Shown here in pieces: positions 1 to 8,276 of a stretch of DNA of 64,000 nt. A program made the translations under genes and the position numbers. The stretch lies in assembly GCF_040225985.1 (NCBI RefSeq), contig NZ_JBBPEU010000004.1, positions 1 through 64,000 on the forward strand, in the 5' to 3' direction. Under the pieces are notes generated by a model. The model was not told where the DNA came from and made no database searches. It was given only the letters and a program-made list of their open reading frames with translations. Source of the stretch: Shimia sp040225985 (lineage in GTDB: Bacteria; Pseudomonadota; Alphaproteobacteria; Rhodobacterales; Rhodobacteraceae). Each line of letters begins with the position of its first letter. Position 1 is the first letter of the stretch.

Positions 1-1568
1 CGCCCGCAACGACAGTGAAACAGTCGCTCGAACGACCGTATCGCTATGCCTTTCAGGAAACCAAACTGCGCAAAGGCAGTAGAGCGAGCGTCGATATGGG
101 CGATGGCATGATGGTCGGTGTCACCATCACCGCGCTGGACCGCAAGGCGCAGACGGTTTCGGTCAAGGTAGGAAAGAAGAACGCCGCTGCCCTGCGCGAC
201 CGCATCGACCTGTTGCCGGATTTCGGAGTGGATCCCAAACCTATTCCGGCTGCTGTGCGCGCGATGATTGCCGACCAGTGCGACAAGGGCACGAGGGCTG
301 TCGTCGAAGATTTGTTGGCGCCCAATCCGCCCGCGCTTGTGGCGGATGCCCCCCTGCCACAGGATGCCGATCCCGTCGAGCGTTTGACAAAGACCGTGCA
401 TCTGATGGACGGCACGGTCCTGCCGGTTCAGGGTCCGCCCGGCACCGGCAAGACCCATGTCACTGCCCGTGCCATCCTGTCTCTGGTCAGGGCGGGCAAA
501 CGGGTTGGTGTGTCCTCCAACAGCCATGATGCTATCCGCAACGTGTTGATGGGCTGTATTGATGCGCTCGGGGAGGACGACATCGACCTCACGGTTCAGG
601 ATGTGACCATCGCCCATAAGGACAAAACGGGCGCGGGTCCCTTGCCCGAGGGGTATCGTGAAATCATCCAGACGCGCACCTCTTCGGATCCACTGCACGG
701 GTCGGCCCAGGTGGTGGGCGGCACGGCCTGGCTTTTCGCGCGCGAAGAACTGGAGGGTACGTTCGATTACCTGTTCGTCGACGAGGCCGGACAGGTGAGC
801 CTTGCCAATGCGTTGGCCATGTCGCGATCCACGACCAATCTGGTGCTGGTGGGGGATCCGCGCCAGTTACCACAAGTGATCCAAGGGTCGCATCCGCATC
901 CGGCAGACCTGTCCTGTCTTGACTGGATCATGGGGGACCATGCCGTTCTGCCAGCCGATCGGGGCATCTATCTGGATACGACACGCCGGATGCATCCGCG
1001 GCTGACCAGCTATATTTCGGACCAGTTCTACGAGGGCACGCTTCAGGCCCATCCGGACACCGCAAATCAGGTGGTCGAGGTGCCGGACCTGCCGTCAGCA
1101 GGGGCCTTTCTGGTGCCGGTCGCGCATACAGGCCGGGCGCAGGACTGCCCCGAAGAAATCAAGGCAATCCGTGCCATGGTTGACCGGCTGCTCACGGGGA
1201 CATGGACCGACAAGACCGGCGCCACACGCCCCATCCGAACCGACGACATCATAGTCGTCGCCCCCTATAACGCGCAGGTCAACGCGCTGGCCGAGGCGCT
1301 GGGCGGGATCAGGGTTGGCACCGTGGACCGGTTCCAGGGACAGGAAGCGCCGATCGCGCTGATTTCCATGACGGCCAGCTCGGCGGCCGAAACGTCCCGC
1401 GGGCTGGATTTCCTTTTGTCACGCGAGCGTCTGAACGTTGCCATCAGCCGGGCCAAGGCGCTTAGCCTCGTATTCGCCTCACCGGCGCTTGTAGCGACAC
1501 CCTGCGATACAGTGGAGCAAATGAGATTGGTCAATGCGCTGGCGGCGTTGGAGGAAGTGGAGACGTAG
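1..1568 (+). CDS. TM0106-type RecB-like nuclease/SF1 helicase, 3' part only
   Basis: The frame is open from the left edge, so the gene starts upstream; the GTG at 15 has no clear ribosome site and is probably internal. What remains is a superfamily 1 (UPF1/DNA2-like) helicase. Counting from that GTG, Walker A GPPGTGKT is at residues 140-147, motif II DEAGQ at 256-260, and the C-terminal motor has the DRFQGQEAP and NVAISRAK signatures. The C-terminal pattern (a DFLLSRERLNVAISRA stretch, then ASPALVATPC) resembles TM0106-family proteins, in which a YprB/RecB-like nuclease domain precedes the helicase; that domain would lie outside the window, so the nuclease part is inference. The stop is 2 nt before the mcrB start, so the two are probably co-transcribed and the helicase is likely a partner of the McrBC system. 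Confidence 0.8.
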   Translation, partial: PATTVKQSLERPYRYAFQETKLRKGSRASVDMGDGMMVGVTITALDRKAQTVSVKVGKKNAAALRDRIDLLPDFGVDPKPIPAAVRAMIADQCDKGTRAVVEDLLAPNPPALVADAPLPQDADPVERLTKTVHLMDGTVLPVQGPPGTGKTHVTARAILSLVRAGKRVGVSSNSHDAIRNVLMGCIDALGEDDIDLTVQDVTIAHKDKTGAGPLPEGYREIIQTRTSSDPLHGSAQVVGGTAWLFAREELEGTFDYLFVDEAGQVSLANALAMSRSTTNLVLVGDPRQLPQVIQGSHPHPADLSCLDWIMGDHAVLPADRGIYLDTTRRMHPRLTSYISDQFYEGTLQAHPDTANQVVEVPDLPSAGAFLVPVAHTGRAQDCPEEIKAIRAMVDRLLTGTWTDKTGATRPIRTDDIIVVAPYNAQVNALAEALGGIRVGTVDRFQGQEAPIALISMTASSAAETSRGLDFLLSRERLNVAISRAKALSLVFASPALVATPCDTVEQMRLVNALAALEEVET

Positions 1569-1570
1569 AA

Positions 1571-4500
1571 TTGAGTGATAGACAGAAAAATGAGGTGCCT
1601 TTTCAGCTCCGGAAAGAAAAAGCTATAGCACAGGGCTTTGAATTAGCTGATGGCTTCCTTGTAAAAGAAGGTTCAACCGCCATGAGAGAGGGATCACCTG
1701 CGGTTAAGAGAAACCGTGGTCTGACCCAGACATTGCTTGCGCAAGGGGTGCTGGTGCCCGATCAGGATCCAGAACTTTACAGGTTTTCCAAAGATCACCT
1801 CTTCTCAAGTAAAAGTGCCGCGGCTGGTGTGGTCATCGACGGTAACAGCAACGGTAGCCACTGGAGGCCTGTTCCACCCGTCTATCGTTCGGAATTGAAA
1901 CTCGACGGTGATGTCATCTCCCGCTGGATTTCCGCCCTAAAATCCGTGTTTCAAGGTTTCAAGCATTTCGATCCCCCAAATCAGGAGTTTGATGAGGCCG
2001 AGATCGAATTTAAGCTGAAGCGCACCCAAAGGCTCAGGGAAAAGCTGGACGAATGCGGTAGTGATACGGAATATGCAGAGGCAATCCGTTCCGCATTTAG
2101 CGGCTACAGTCTGCTCAACCAATTCTTGATGATTAAATTCGGTTGGGATTGGCCGAAGGCGGATTTGGGTCGAGTTATCGGTCAATTTGTTGAAAGCGAT
2201 GGGACAGAGGTGGAGTCTTTTGTCTCGGACTTTACAAAAATTTGGATGCGAGATTGTCCGGAACCGCAACGCGACCACGCGCGGCAAGTGGCCAGCCTTT
2301 TTGCGATGCAGTTGTTTCCTTCCGATGCCGTCTACTTCAGGCGGACAATCCTGGACGAACTTTACCAAGAAGCCACGGGCCAACCCTTTCCGCGATCAGA
2401 AGACCCCGCCGAGGAGTATGCTGAAGAACTGCGGTTTGCCCGCGCTGTCGAGCGCGCCTTTGCCGAGCGTGGGCTGGCGCCGCGCAACTTGATGGACGTG
2501 CAGTCTGCCCTTTGGGTTGTCGGTAAATACAACTCGGAAACCACCGACATTACACGTGAGTCCGTTGAAGCCGCGATGGACGCCTATGAAGCCTTTCTGG
2601 AGAGGCGCGAACACGCGGAAATCTTCGAGGCATTTGGTGAGCCGCGTGACTATTGGGTGCGGTCCACACGTGCACGACGCAACCCCGTGTTTCCGACCAA
2701 GCCGTTGATCGGGTTCATTCAGAACAATCCCGAGATCACTGGAGGGTGGTCAACCAAAGGCTCGGCGGCAGCGCAATTGCACAATGCCGGGTACATCATT
2801 GTCGACAGGGCCAATACTCCTATATCCCCGCCAGAACAATTGGCACATTTGCTGCGGGATGCGGACAGAATCCGCCAAAGCGCTCTGGTGTATCACATCT
2901 TGCCAGCCCGAGAACGGCAAGAGCGACAAGTTCGCATTCGTGCAGGAGACCTGGCCAAGGATCTATTTCTGCAACAGCGGTTGCCAAATGTCTGTCAGTC
3001 TCTGCGCGGCAATAAGTTCCAAAACCTCGCGAAGGTGCAACCACCTCAGACACAAGGCCCGGATGTGAGTCCGTCAACAACTTTTGTTTTTACTTTGGAG
3101 GAGGGTGGCATGCCGACTTCGCAAGAGAAAAAGCCATCTAAATTGAACTTACCCCTCAACACCATTCTTTACGGCCCGCCTGGCACTGGAAAAACCTATG
3201 AAACGGCGGCGCGGGCCGTGAGGATTTGCGACGGGGGCGTGCCGGAGGATCGGGGCGCTGTGATGACGCGCTATGCCGAGTTGTGTGCTGCCAACCGGAT
3301 CGAGTTCGTGACCTTTCACCAGAGCTATGGCTATGAGGAGTTTGTCGAAGGCTTGCGCCCGATGACCGGTGGAGACGGGCAGGGGGCGGGGTTTCGGCTG
3401 GAGCCTGTGGATGGGGCCTTAAAAAAGATGGCAATGAATGCGCGGCGACCTATCGCTGCAACCGATCCAAACCATGAGTTTTCCACAGAAAATAGACAGA
3501 TTTTTAAAGTGGCTCTTGGAATGCAGAGTAACCCTTTGGTCGAAGAGCAAAGACAAGCGTGCTTTGATAATGGGTATATTGCGAACTATTTCGGTGGAGA
3601 GGTCGACTGGTCGCCAGCGGAGTTGGAAACGTACGAAGCGATGCTCGCATATTGGCGGTCTTTGCCAGGAAACAAAAACGCAAGCCACAAGAACCAACAT
3701 GTCGAACAGGCATGGCAAATCCGAAGCAGGATGAAGCCGGATGATGTTGTTGTTGTACCAAGTGGCCTGCGGAAAATATGCGCAATTGGCATCGTGACGG
3801 GTGACTATGAATATGTCGCGACCGATAAATATGATTACCGTCACCATCGACCGGTAAATTGGGTTTGGATTGACGAGACAGGTAACGGCATAGATGTTTC
3901 CGACTTCTACGACTCCGATTTATCCTCGCATATGCTGAACGGTCTGAACATGAAGAAGGTGCGCTGGGGAGGGTTGCTGCCATATCTGGTTTCTGATGCA
4001 GAGTACGCCGAAGCTACACCATTGCCCCACGTCCTGATTGTCGACGAGATCAACCGCGCCAACATTTCCAAAGTAATGGGCGAGATGATCACACTGCTGG
4101 AAGAGGACAAGCGGGAAGGACAGGAAAACGAATTGTCGGTGGTCTTGCCCCACTCGAAGAAGCATTTCACGCTGCCGTCGAACCTGCACATTCTGGGCAC
4201 CATGAATACTGCAGACCGCTCGATTGCCCTATTGGATACTGCGCTGCGTCGGCGCTTCCATTTCGAGGCGGTTGACCCCGATCCTTCCTTGCTGAATCCT
4301 GTCGGGGGGATTGATCTTGCCGCAGTGCTGACGGCCATCAACCAGCGGCTGGAATACCTGATCGGACCGGATCACCTGATCGGTCATGCGTGGATGATGG
4401 GCGCGCGCGATATTGCTCATTTGGACGACATCATGGCGAACAAGGTGATCCCTTTGCTGCGGGAATATTTCCACGAGGATCTGGGGCGAGTGCGTGCGGT

Positions 4501-4669
4501 TTTGGGGGGCGGGGATGCGTTTCTGCACCGGGTTGAGCTGACCGCACCGCCGGGGCTGGACGAGGGCTATGGCGAAACACGCTATCGCTATGTCGTCGCC
4601 CCGAGTTTCGGTGCGGCAGCCTATCGCGAGCTTATTTTGGGGGTGTCCGACATCGGGGACAGCCTGTGA
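1571..4669 (+). CDS. mcrB: McrB-type GTPase subunit of a type IV restriction system, with inserted EVE-like domain
   Basis: This is a 1032-residue AAA+ motor that in McrBC systems uses GTP to translocate on modified DNA and drive the McrC nuclease. E. coli McrB is much shorter (about 460 residues). Residues about 20-100 look like a DUF4357 domain, ending in FSKDHLFSSKSAAAG. The middle (100-510) is unassigned. Walker A GPPGTGKT is at 535-542, the VDEINRAN Walker B region near 825, and the McrB hallmark MNTADRS at 878-884, followed by a basic ALRRRFHF. Walker A and B are about 290 residues apart, against about 75 in E. coli McrB. The extra segment (about 690-800) reads like an EVE/PUA-type modified-base reader (DVVVVPSGLRKICAIGIVTG). 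The start is TTG at 1571, 2 nt after the upstream stop. An in-frame internal ATG with a strong ribosome site is described separately. The DNA is more AT-rich than its neighbours, which suggests transfer. Confidence 0.88.
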   Translation: MSDRQKNEVPFQLRKEKAIAQGFELADGFLVKEGSTAMREGSPAVKRNRGLTQTLLAQGVLVPDQDPELYRFSKDHLFSSKSAAAGVVIDGNSNGSHWRPVPPVYRSELKLDGDVISRWISALKSVFQGFKHFDPPNQEFDEAEIEFKLKRTQRLREKLDECGSDTEYAEAIRSAFSGYSLLNQFLMIKFGWDWPKADLGRVIGQFVESDGTEVESFVSDFTKIWMRDCPEPQRDHARQVASLFAMQLFPSDAVYFRRTILDELYQEATGQPFPRSEDPAEEYAEELRFARAVERAFAERGLAPRNLMDVQSALWVVGKYNSETTDITRESVEAAMDAYEAFLERREHAEIFEAFGEPRDYWVRSTRARRNPVFPTKPLIGFIQNNPEITGGWSTKGSAAAQLHNAGYIIVDRANTPISPPEQLAHLLRDADRIRQSALVYHILPARERQERQVRIRAGDLAKDLFLQQRLPNVCQSLRGNKFQNLAKVQPPQTQGPDVSPSTTFVFTLEEGGMPTSQEKKPSKLNLPLNTILYGPPGTGKTYETAARAVRICDGGVPEDRGAVMTRYAELCAANRIEFVTFHQSYGYEEFVEGLRPMTGGDGQGAGFRLEPVDGALKKMAMNARRPIAATDPNHEFSTENRQIFKVALGMQSNPLVEEQRQACFDNGYIANYFGGEVDWSPAELETYEAMLAYWRSLPGNKNASHKNQHVEQAWQIRSRMKPDDVVVVPSGLRKICAIGIVTGDYEYVATDKYDYRHHRPVNWVWIDETGNGIDVSDFYDSDLSSHMLNGLNMKKVRWGGLLPYLVSDAEYAEATPLPHVLIVDEINRANISKVMGEMITLLEEDKREGQENELSVVLPHSKKHFTLPSNLHILGTMNTADRSIALLDTALRRRFHFEAVDPDPSLLNPVGGIDLAAVLTAINQRLEYLIGPDHLIGHAWMMGARDIAHLDDIMANKVIPLLREYFHEDLGRVRAVLGGGDAFLHRVELTAPPGLDEGYGETRYRYVVAPSFGAAAYRELILGVSDIGDSL
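3097..3112 (+). promoter_or_regulatory. Internal ribosome binding site and ATG for a possible short McrB
   Basis: A purine run, GGAGGAGGG, at 3097-3105 is followed by an ATG at 3110 that is in frame with mcrB (codon 514). The core GGAGG ends 8 nt before the ATG, an ideal spacing. The ATG falls between the N-terminal region and Walker A (residue 535). Translation from here would give a 519-residue protein with the whole motor and the EVE-like insert but without the N-terminal domains. E. coli mcrB is known to make long and short forms from such an internal start. Confidence 0.6.
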
Positions 4670-5913
4670 AGGCTTTCTCGGGGCAGAAGCGGCTGGTTTG
4701 CCACGAGTGGCAGCAGGTGAAGGTTGGAGAGGGCCCCGAGATGCTCGGGGCGCAACAGGCGGATCGGCTGTGCCGTCTGGCCAGCCATCGGGCCGCTGTT
4801 TTAAAGCTCGGCTCCGAGGCCGTTCTGGCGCGGCGTCACAAGCATGTGAAGGCGGGTCAGGTCTGCGGCGTTCTGAGCGTGCCCGGTGTTGTGCTGGAAA
4901 TCCTGCCAAAGATCGACATTGACGGCGAGGATGGTCGGGCCACGCTGATCCACATGTTGGATGTGGCCTATGATCTGCGGATTTCTGCGGAGGGTCTGGC
5001 GGGGTTCGGAAGCCAGTCGATTGACCTGCTCGAAGTAATTATTCTGTCCTTTGCCCGTCGGCTAACCGCTACGCTGAGATATGGATTGCCGCGACGCTAT
5101 CGGACCGAACAGGATGATCTGGCGGTTTTGCGGGGTGCGTTGGATGTGAAACGGCAATTCACGCGGCACGCCGTGCGCCCCGACCGGCTGGCCTGCCGGT
5201 TCGACGAGTTAACCCATGATACGCCCCTGAATCGCGTGGTCGCGGCAGCCGTGCGTCTGTTGGCGCGCCGCACAGGGTTGGCCGCTACCTATACCATGCT
5301 GAATGATGCACTGGACCAGATGGAAGGCGTGGGCATCAGCCCCGATCCGCTGCGTGAACGGGTGATGCTGGACCGCACGAACAGCGCTTGGCACGGACTT
5401 TACCGGATGGCGCGTTTTCTTCTGGGCGGGGTCTCCCAATCAGCACGCATAGGCTCGGACGAAGGGTTCGCCCTGCTGTTCCCCATGAACGATCTTTTCG
5501 AGAACTATACAGCCAAACTGTTCCGGCGCGCCTATGGCCGTCGCGTCCGCGCCCAGGCTCGCGGCAAGGCCGTGACCTCCTGCGGCAAGTTCGCGCTGCG
5601 TCCCGATATTGTGGTCGATCTGCCTGACGAGACCCTGATTGTGGACACCAAGTGGAAGCGGCTGGATCTGAACGACGAAAAGGCCGGAGTGTCCCAGTCG
5701 GATGTCTACCAGATGCTGGCCTATGGTCACGCCTATGGTAGTCGCGAAAAGCCCGCCCGTTTGATGCTACTTTATCCCGCAAAGGAAGGGCAGGAGACAT
5801 ATGTCCTGCGGGACTGGAAGGTCGAGGGAAGTGGGTTTGCGTTGCAGGTTGGGACGCTGGGATTGCATTCACGCCAGCATCTTTGCAAGGAACTCATTAG
5901 TCTTGAGAGCTGA
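4666..5913 (+). CDS. mcrC: McrC-type nuclease subunit of the McrBC system
   Basis: This 415-residue protein is the endonuclease partner of McrB. The PD-(D/E)xK core is visible as RPDIVVDLPDETLIVDTKWK, with D314, D327 and K329 as the likely metal and catalytic residues. The N-terminal half carries the usual McrC beta-rich region (VCGVLSVPGVVLEILPKI). The GTG start at 4666 overlaps the mcrB TGA by 4 nt (GTGA), so the two are translationally coupled and expected in fixed ratio. The length is in the normal range for McrC. No frameshift or missing catalytic residue is visible, so the system looks intact. Confidence 0.9.
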   Translation: MKAFSGQKRLVCHEWQQVKVGEGPEMLGAQQADRLCRLASHRAAVLKLGSEAVLARRHKHVKAGQVCGVLSVPGVVLEILPKIDIDGEDGRATLIHMLDVAYDLRISAEGLAGFGSQSIDLLEVIILSFARRLTATLRYGLPRRYRTEQDDLAVLRGALDVKRQFTRHAVRPDRLACRFDELTHDTPLNRVVAAAVRLLARRTGLAATYTMLNDALDQMEGVGISPDPLRERVMLDRTNSAWHGLYRMARFLLGGVSQSARIGSDEGFALLFPMNDLFENYTAKLFRRAYGRRVRAQARGKAVTSCGKFALRPDIVVDLPDETLIVDTKWKRLDLNDEKAGVSQSDVYQMLAYGHAYGSREKPARLMLLYPAKEGQETYVLRDWKVEGSGFALQVGTLGLHSRQHLCKELISLES

Positions 5914-6357
5914 TCCTCCCCCACTGAAGTGGTCCGCCCCTATAGTTAGAAATCGGAGGATCAAATTTTGGAGGCGTTTTATGTTTTGCCTCCGAATCCA
6001 GTTTTGGGTGAACGTTTCTATATTCCGGAAATGATCGAAGACTGTTTTGTCACTGAGTTTTGGGACTCAATTTTTTTGGCGGGGAGTTGGTTTGCCGTGT
6101 GGAATGGTGTCGATCTGGAATTGGATAAATCGGTATTCGAACAGGTCTACTTAATCGGGTAAACCTGAACTGTTGCCCTAATAATTCATCGCATGAAAGT
6201 TAGCATGTTCTCCAACTCTAAAGAAGACTTTTGATGCTAAGCTATAGGAGAGAAACGAAAATTATTAGTGGGTCGAAGCGCGGCTATTGTTGGTGAAATT
6301 GACGCTCTAGGGTCTTGTCAAAGTCATTTATGGTCCAAAAGCTGCCCTTCACAGCTT
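5914..6357. other. AT-rich gene-poor stretch after the defence operon
   Basis: These 444 bp are clearly more AT-rich than either flank. Just after the mcrC stop there is a small inverted repeat, CCACT-GA-AGTGG (5921-5932), then TATAGTTAG and a GGAGGA motif. That arrangement resembles the left end and leader of IS3-type elements, but no transposase follows. One weak open frame, TTG 5968 to 6162 (64 codons), has AGGA 7 nt upstream and no recognisable domain; it is not called as a gene. The 3' end holds a short hairpin (6338-6358) at the end of the minus-strand nuclease gene. Confidence 0.5.
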
Positions 6358-7044
6358 TCACCGCGCCTTTCGCCAGCCGGCGGCGCGGGCTTCGGCTTCG
6401 CTGCAGAACCATCGTTCGCCCTTGTGTTCGCTGATCCGGGTGCGGCTGTACCATTCAGTGCCCGGCAGGTGGTAGATGCGTTTTCCTTTGGAACTGATAT
6501 TGCCCTTGATCACGCAGGCGCCCTGTCTTGTGTCTGCGCGGGCGACGGCGTCTGTCGAGAGCCGGGCACCCTTGCGCCACTGGTCGGGCTGCACGAAGCG
6601 GCCTTGCCAGATCCCGCTGCGCCGGTTGCGGGCGGTCTGTTCCTGCGCGACATAGTCCTGCGCGTATTTTAGATAGGCGATGGCCCAGCCGTTCTGGACC
6701 ATCCAAGCGTTCAGGTTGGTCGCGCCGGTATAGCAGTTTGCGATGTGGCGGCCATAACGGTCGCGGCCGTTAATCCTGCACGAGACCGTTTTGCGTCCGA
6801 TTTTCTTGTCGAGGGCCTGTGCAGATTTCTGGCCACAGCGCCATTTACGGTTGCGCGCATCAAGGCAAAGCTGCCCGCTTTCGGGGGCGTCGATTCCGTG
6901 CAGGCGGATGCGGTTGCCGTGGATCTCGATCGTATCCCCGTCCACCACACTGGCGCGGCCGGTCAGAATAGGGGCTTCGGCGGCGAAGGCCGGTGTCGAC
7001 AGGATCAAAAGCAGGGCAAGCAGGCGCGTCATGGTCTCATTCAC
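6358..7044 (-). CDS. Exported SNase-like (thermonuclease family) nuclease
   Basis: The protein has 228 residues from ATG 7044, or 224 from the ATG at 7032. A signal peptide (LLALLLILSTPAFAA) leads into an OB-fold staphylococcal-nuclease domain. The family's active-site pieces are visible: VDGDT, IRLHGIDAPES (Arg and Glu) and DRYGR (second Arg). The C-terminal 50 residues (IKGNISSKGKRIYHLPG, then GERWFCSEAEARAAGWR) match the small sunset-like domain often attached to secreted SNases. It probably degrades nucleic acid in the periplasm or outside the cell. It stands alone, with 74 bp between it and the next minus-strand gene. There is no evidence that it belongs to the defence operon, which is on the other strand. 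Confidence 0.88.
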   Translation of the reverse strand: MNETMTRLLALLLILSTPAFAAEAPILTGRASVVDGDTIEIHGNRIRLHGIDAPESGQLCLDARNRKWRCGQKSAQALDKKIGRKTVSCRINGRDRYGRHIANCYTGATNLNAWMVQNGWAIAYLKYAQDYVAQEQTARNRRSGIWQGRFVQPDQWRKGARLSTDAVARADTRQGACVIKGNISSKGKRIYHLPGTEWYSRTRISEHKGERWFCSEAEARAAGWRKAR

Positions 7045-7118
7045 AGTTTAGTTAATATTTGGTTAATGGTTGCGCGAACACAAGTGGGCTGCATTGGCGC
7101 AGGGGAAGCAGGGTCAGA

Positions 7119-8276
7119 TCAGGAGGTGGTTACGCCCCAGTCGCGCATTTCGCTGCGGGTGAGCCAGTACATGTCGCCCGCCGCGGTGCTGGCGCCGGCG
7201 ACAAAAAACTCTTCGCTGACACCGGCCTCTTTGAACAGTGCAACCAACAACCCCGACAGAAGCTGTGCTTCACTTTCGTGGGCGGGTTGCTCGACAGAAC
7301 GCCACTGATGGATGCCAAGACGGGCCATGGGGCCGACCTCGCGCGCGGTCCCGCCAAGGAAAAGGATCGAACAGGCACTGGCGCATTCGCCCGTGACCAC
7401 GGTTTTTACATTGGCCGCGCGCAGCGCCGCATAGCCGCGCATCGCTTCGTCGAGCAATCCGCCGGGCGAGTCGAAGGATACCGCACGCACGCCGTCGTTC
7501 ACGGCAGCGATCATTTTGTCGACGTTTGCGGCAGTGACGTCACCAGTAAAGCGATAGCTGCCTTTGGTTGCAGGCATAACGGACGGGGCCGCGGCCAGAT
7601 CCGGGTTGCCGTCCAGCCAGGGGCAGGCGTTGAACAATCTAAGGTGGTCGTCCAGTGACAGGCCGGTCCGGTCAAGTTCCTGAGAGGTGGGCAGACGCCG
7701 TTCAGGGGGCTGGTTCGGCTTCTTGTTGCCAAGCACCACGTTGATGATGACCCCGTTTTCCCGAATGTCGGTATAGCACCATGCATGTTTGAACTGGGTG
7801 TCGGTGCCCTTGTCAAAGTGGTGACCTGCCTCGACATCCAGCGTTCTGCCGCCGAGGGTCATGTGTTTTGTGCGGAACAGGCTGAAATTGGTGGTGACAA
7901 CATTGCCTTCTCCGTCGGTGCCTGCACCGGGCAGGGGCATGTTTGGCCAGATCGCTGTCGGGGCCGGAGGGGACGCAGCAGGCGCCAATGCCTGCTCCCT
8001 GTTTACCGGACCCAGCACAAGCCATGCGGCAAAGCCAAGGGCCAGTACGAAGGCCGACAGCGCCAAAAGAACCATGACAGCGCGATGCGTTTGCGCCCGG
8101 ATCAGCGCGGTTTGTGCGCCCGAGTCTGCAGCGGTCACGTCTTGGTGCGCCTTGGCGGAGATCTCCTGGCTGCGCCGGTCCGAGGCCGCCCTCAATTCCC
8201 GTGCCGGCGCCTCGAGGCGTTCGGCATTCGCGCGGATCACCTGTTCAAGAAGGTGGGTATCATGCTGCTCGCGCAT
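7119..8276 (-). CDS. Membrane-anchored ClpP-like (COG3904-type) protein
   Basis: This is a 385-residue protein. A cytoplasmic coiled-coil-like N-terminus (about 1-60) is followed by one membrane segment (VMVLLALSAFVLALGFAAWLV, shown in part) and a large non-cytoplasmic part. Residues about 240-350 have the ClpP/crotonase fold pattern seen in COG3904 proteins: SFDSPGGLLDEAMRGYAALR, then TGECASACSILFLGG, where the serine of the SAC motif would be the nucleophile, then a conserved GIHQWR. The substrate is unknown. The gene overlaps the end of the upstream coiled-coil membrane gene by 17 nt, so the two are translated together and are likely partners. Confidence 0.65.
   Translation of the reverse strand: MREQHDTHLLEQVIRANAERLEAPARELRAASDRRSQEISAKAHQDVTAADSGAQTALIRAQTHRAVMVLLALSAFVLALGFAAWLVLGPVNREQALAPAASPPAPTAIWPNMPLPGAGTDGEGNVVTTNFSLFRTKHMTLGGRTLDVEAGHHFDKGTDTQFKHAWCYTDIRENGVIINVVLGNKKPNQPPERRLPTSQELDRTGLSLDDHLRLFNACPWLDGNPDLAAAPSVMPATKGSYRFTGDVTAANVDKMIAAVNDGVRAVSFDSPGGLLDEAMRGYAALRAANVKTVVTGECASACSILFLGGTAREVGPMARLGIHQWRSVEQPAHESEAQLLSGLLVALFKEAGVSEEFFVAGASTAAGDMYWLTRSEMRDWGVTTS

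Noticed and set aside
5968..6162. 64-codon plus-strand frame with TTG start
   Set aside because: AGGA is upstream, but the start is TTG, there is no family match, and the region looks like AT-rich debris.
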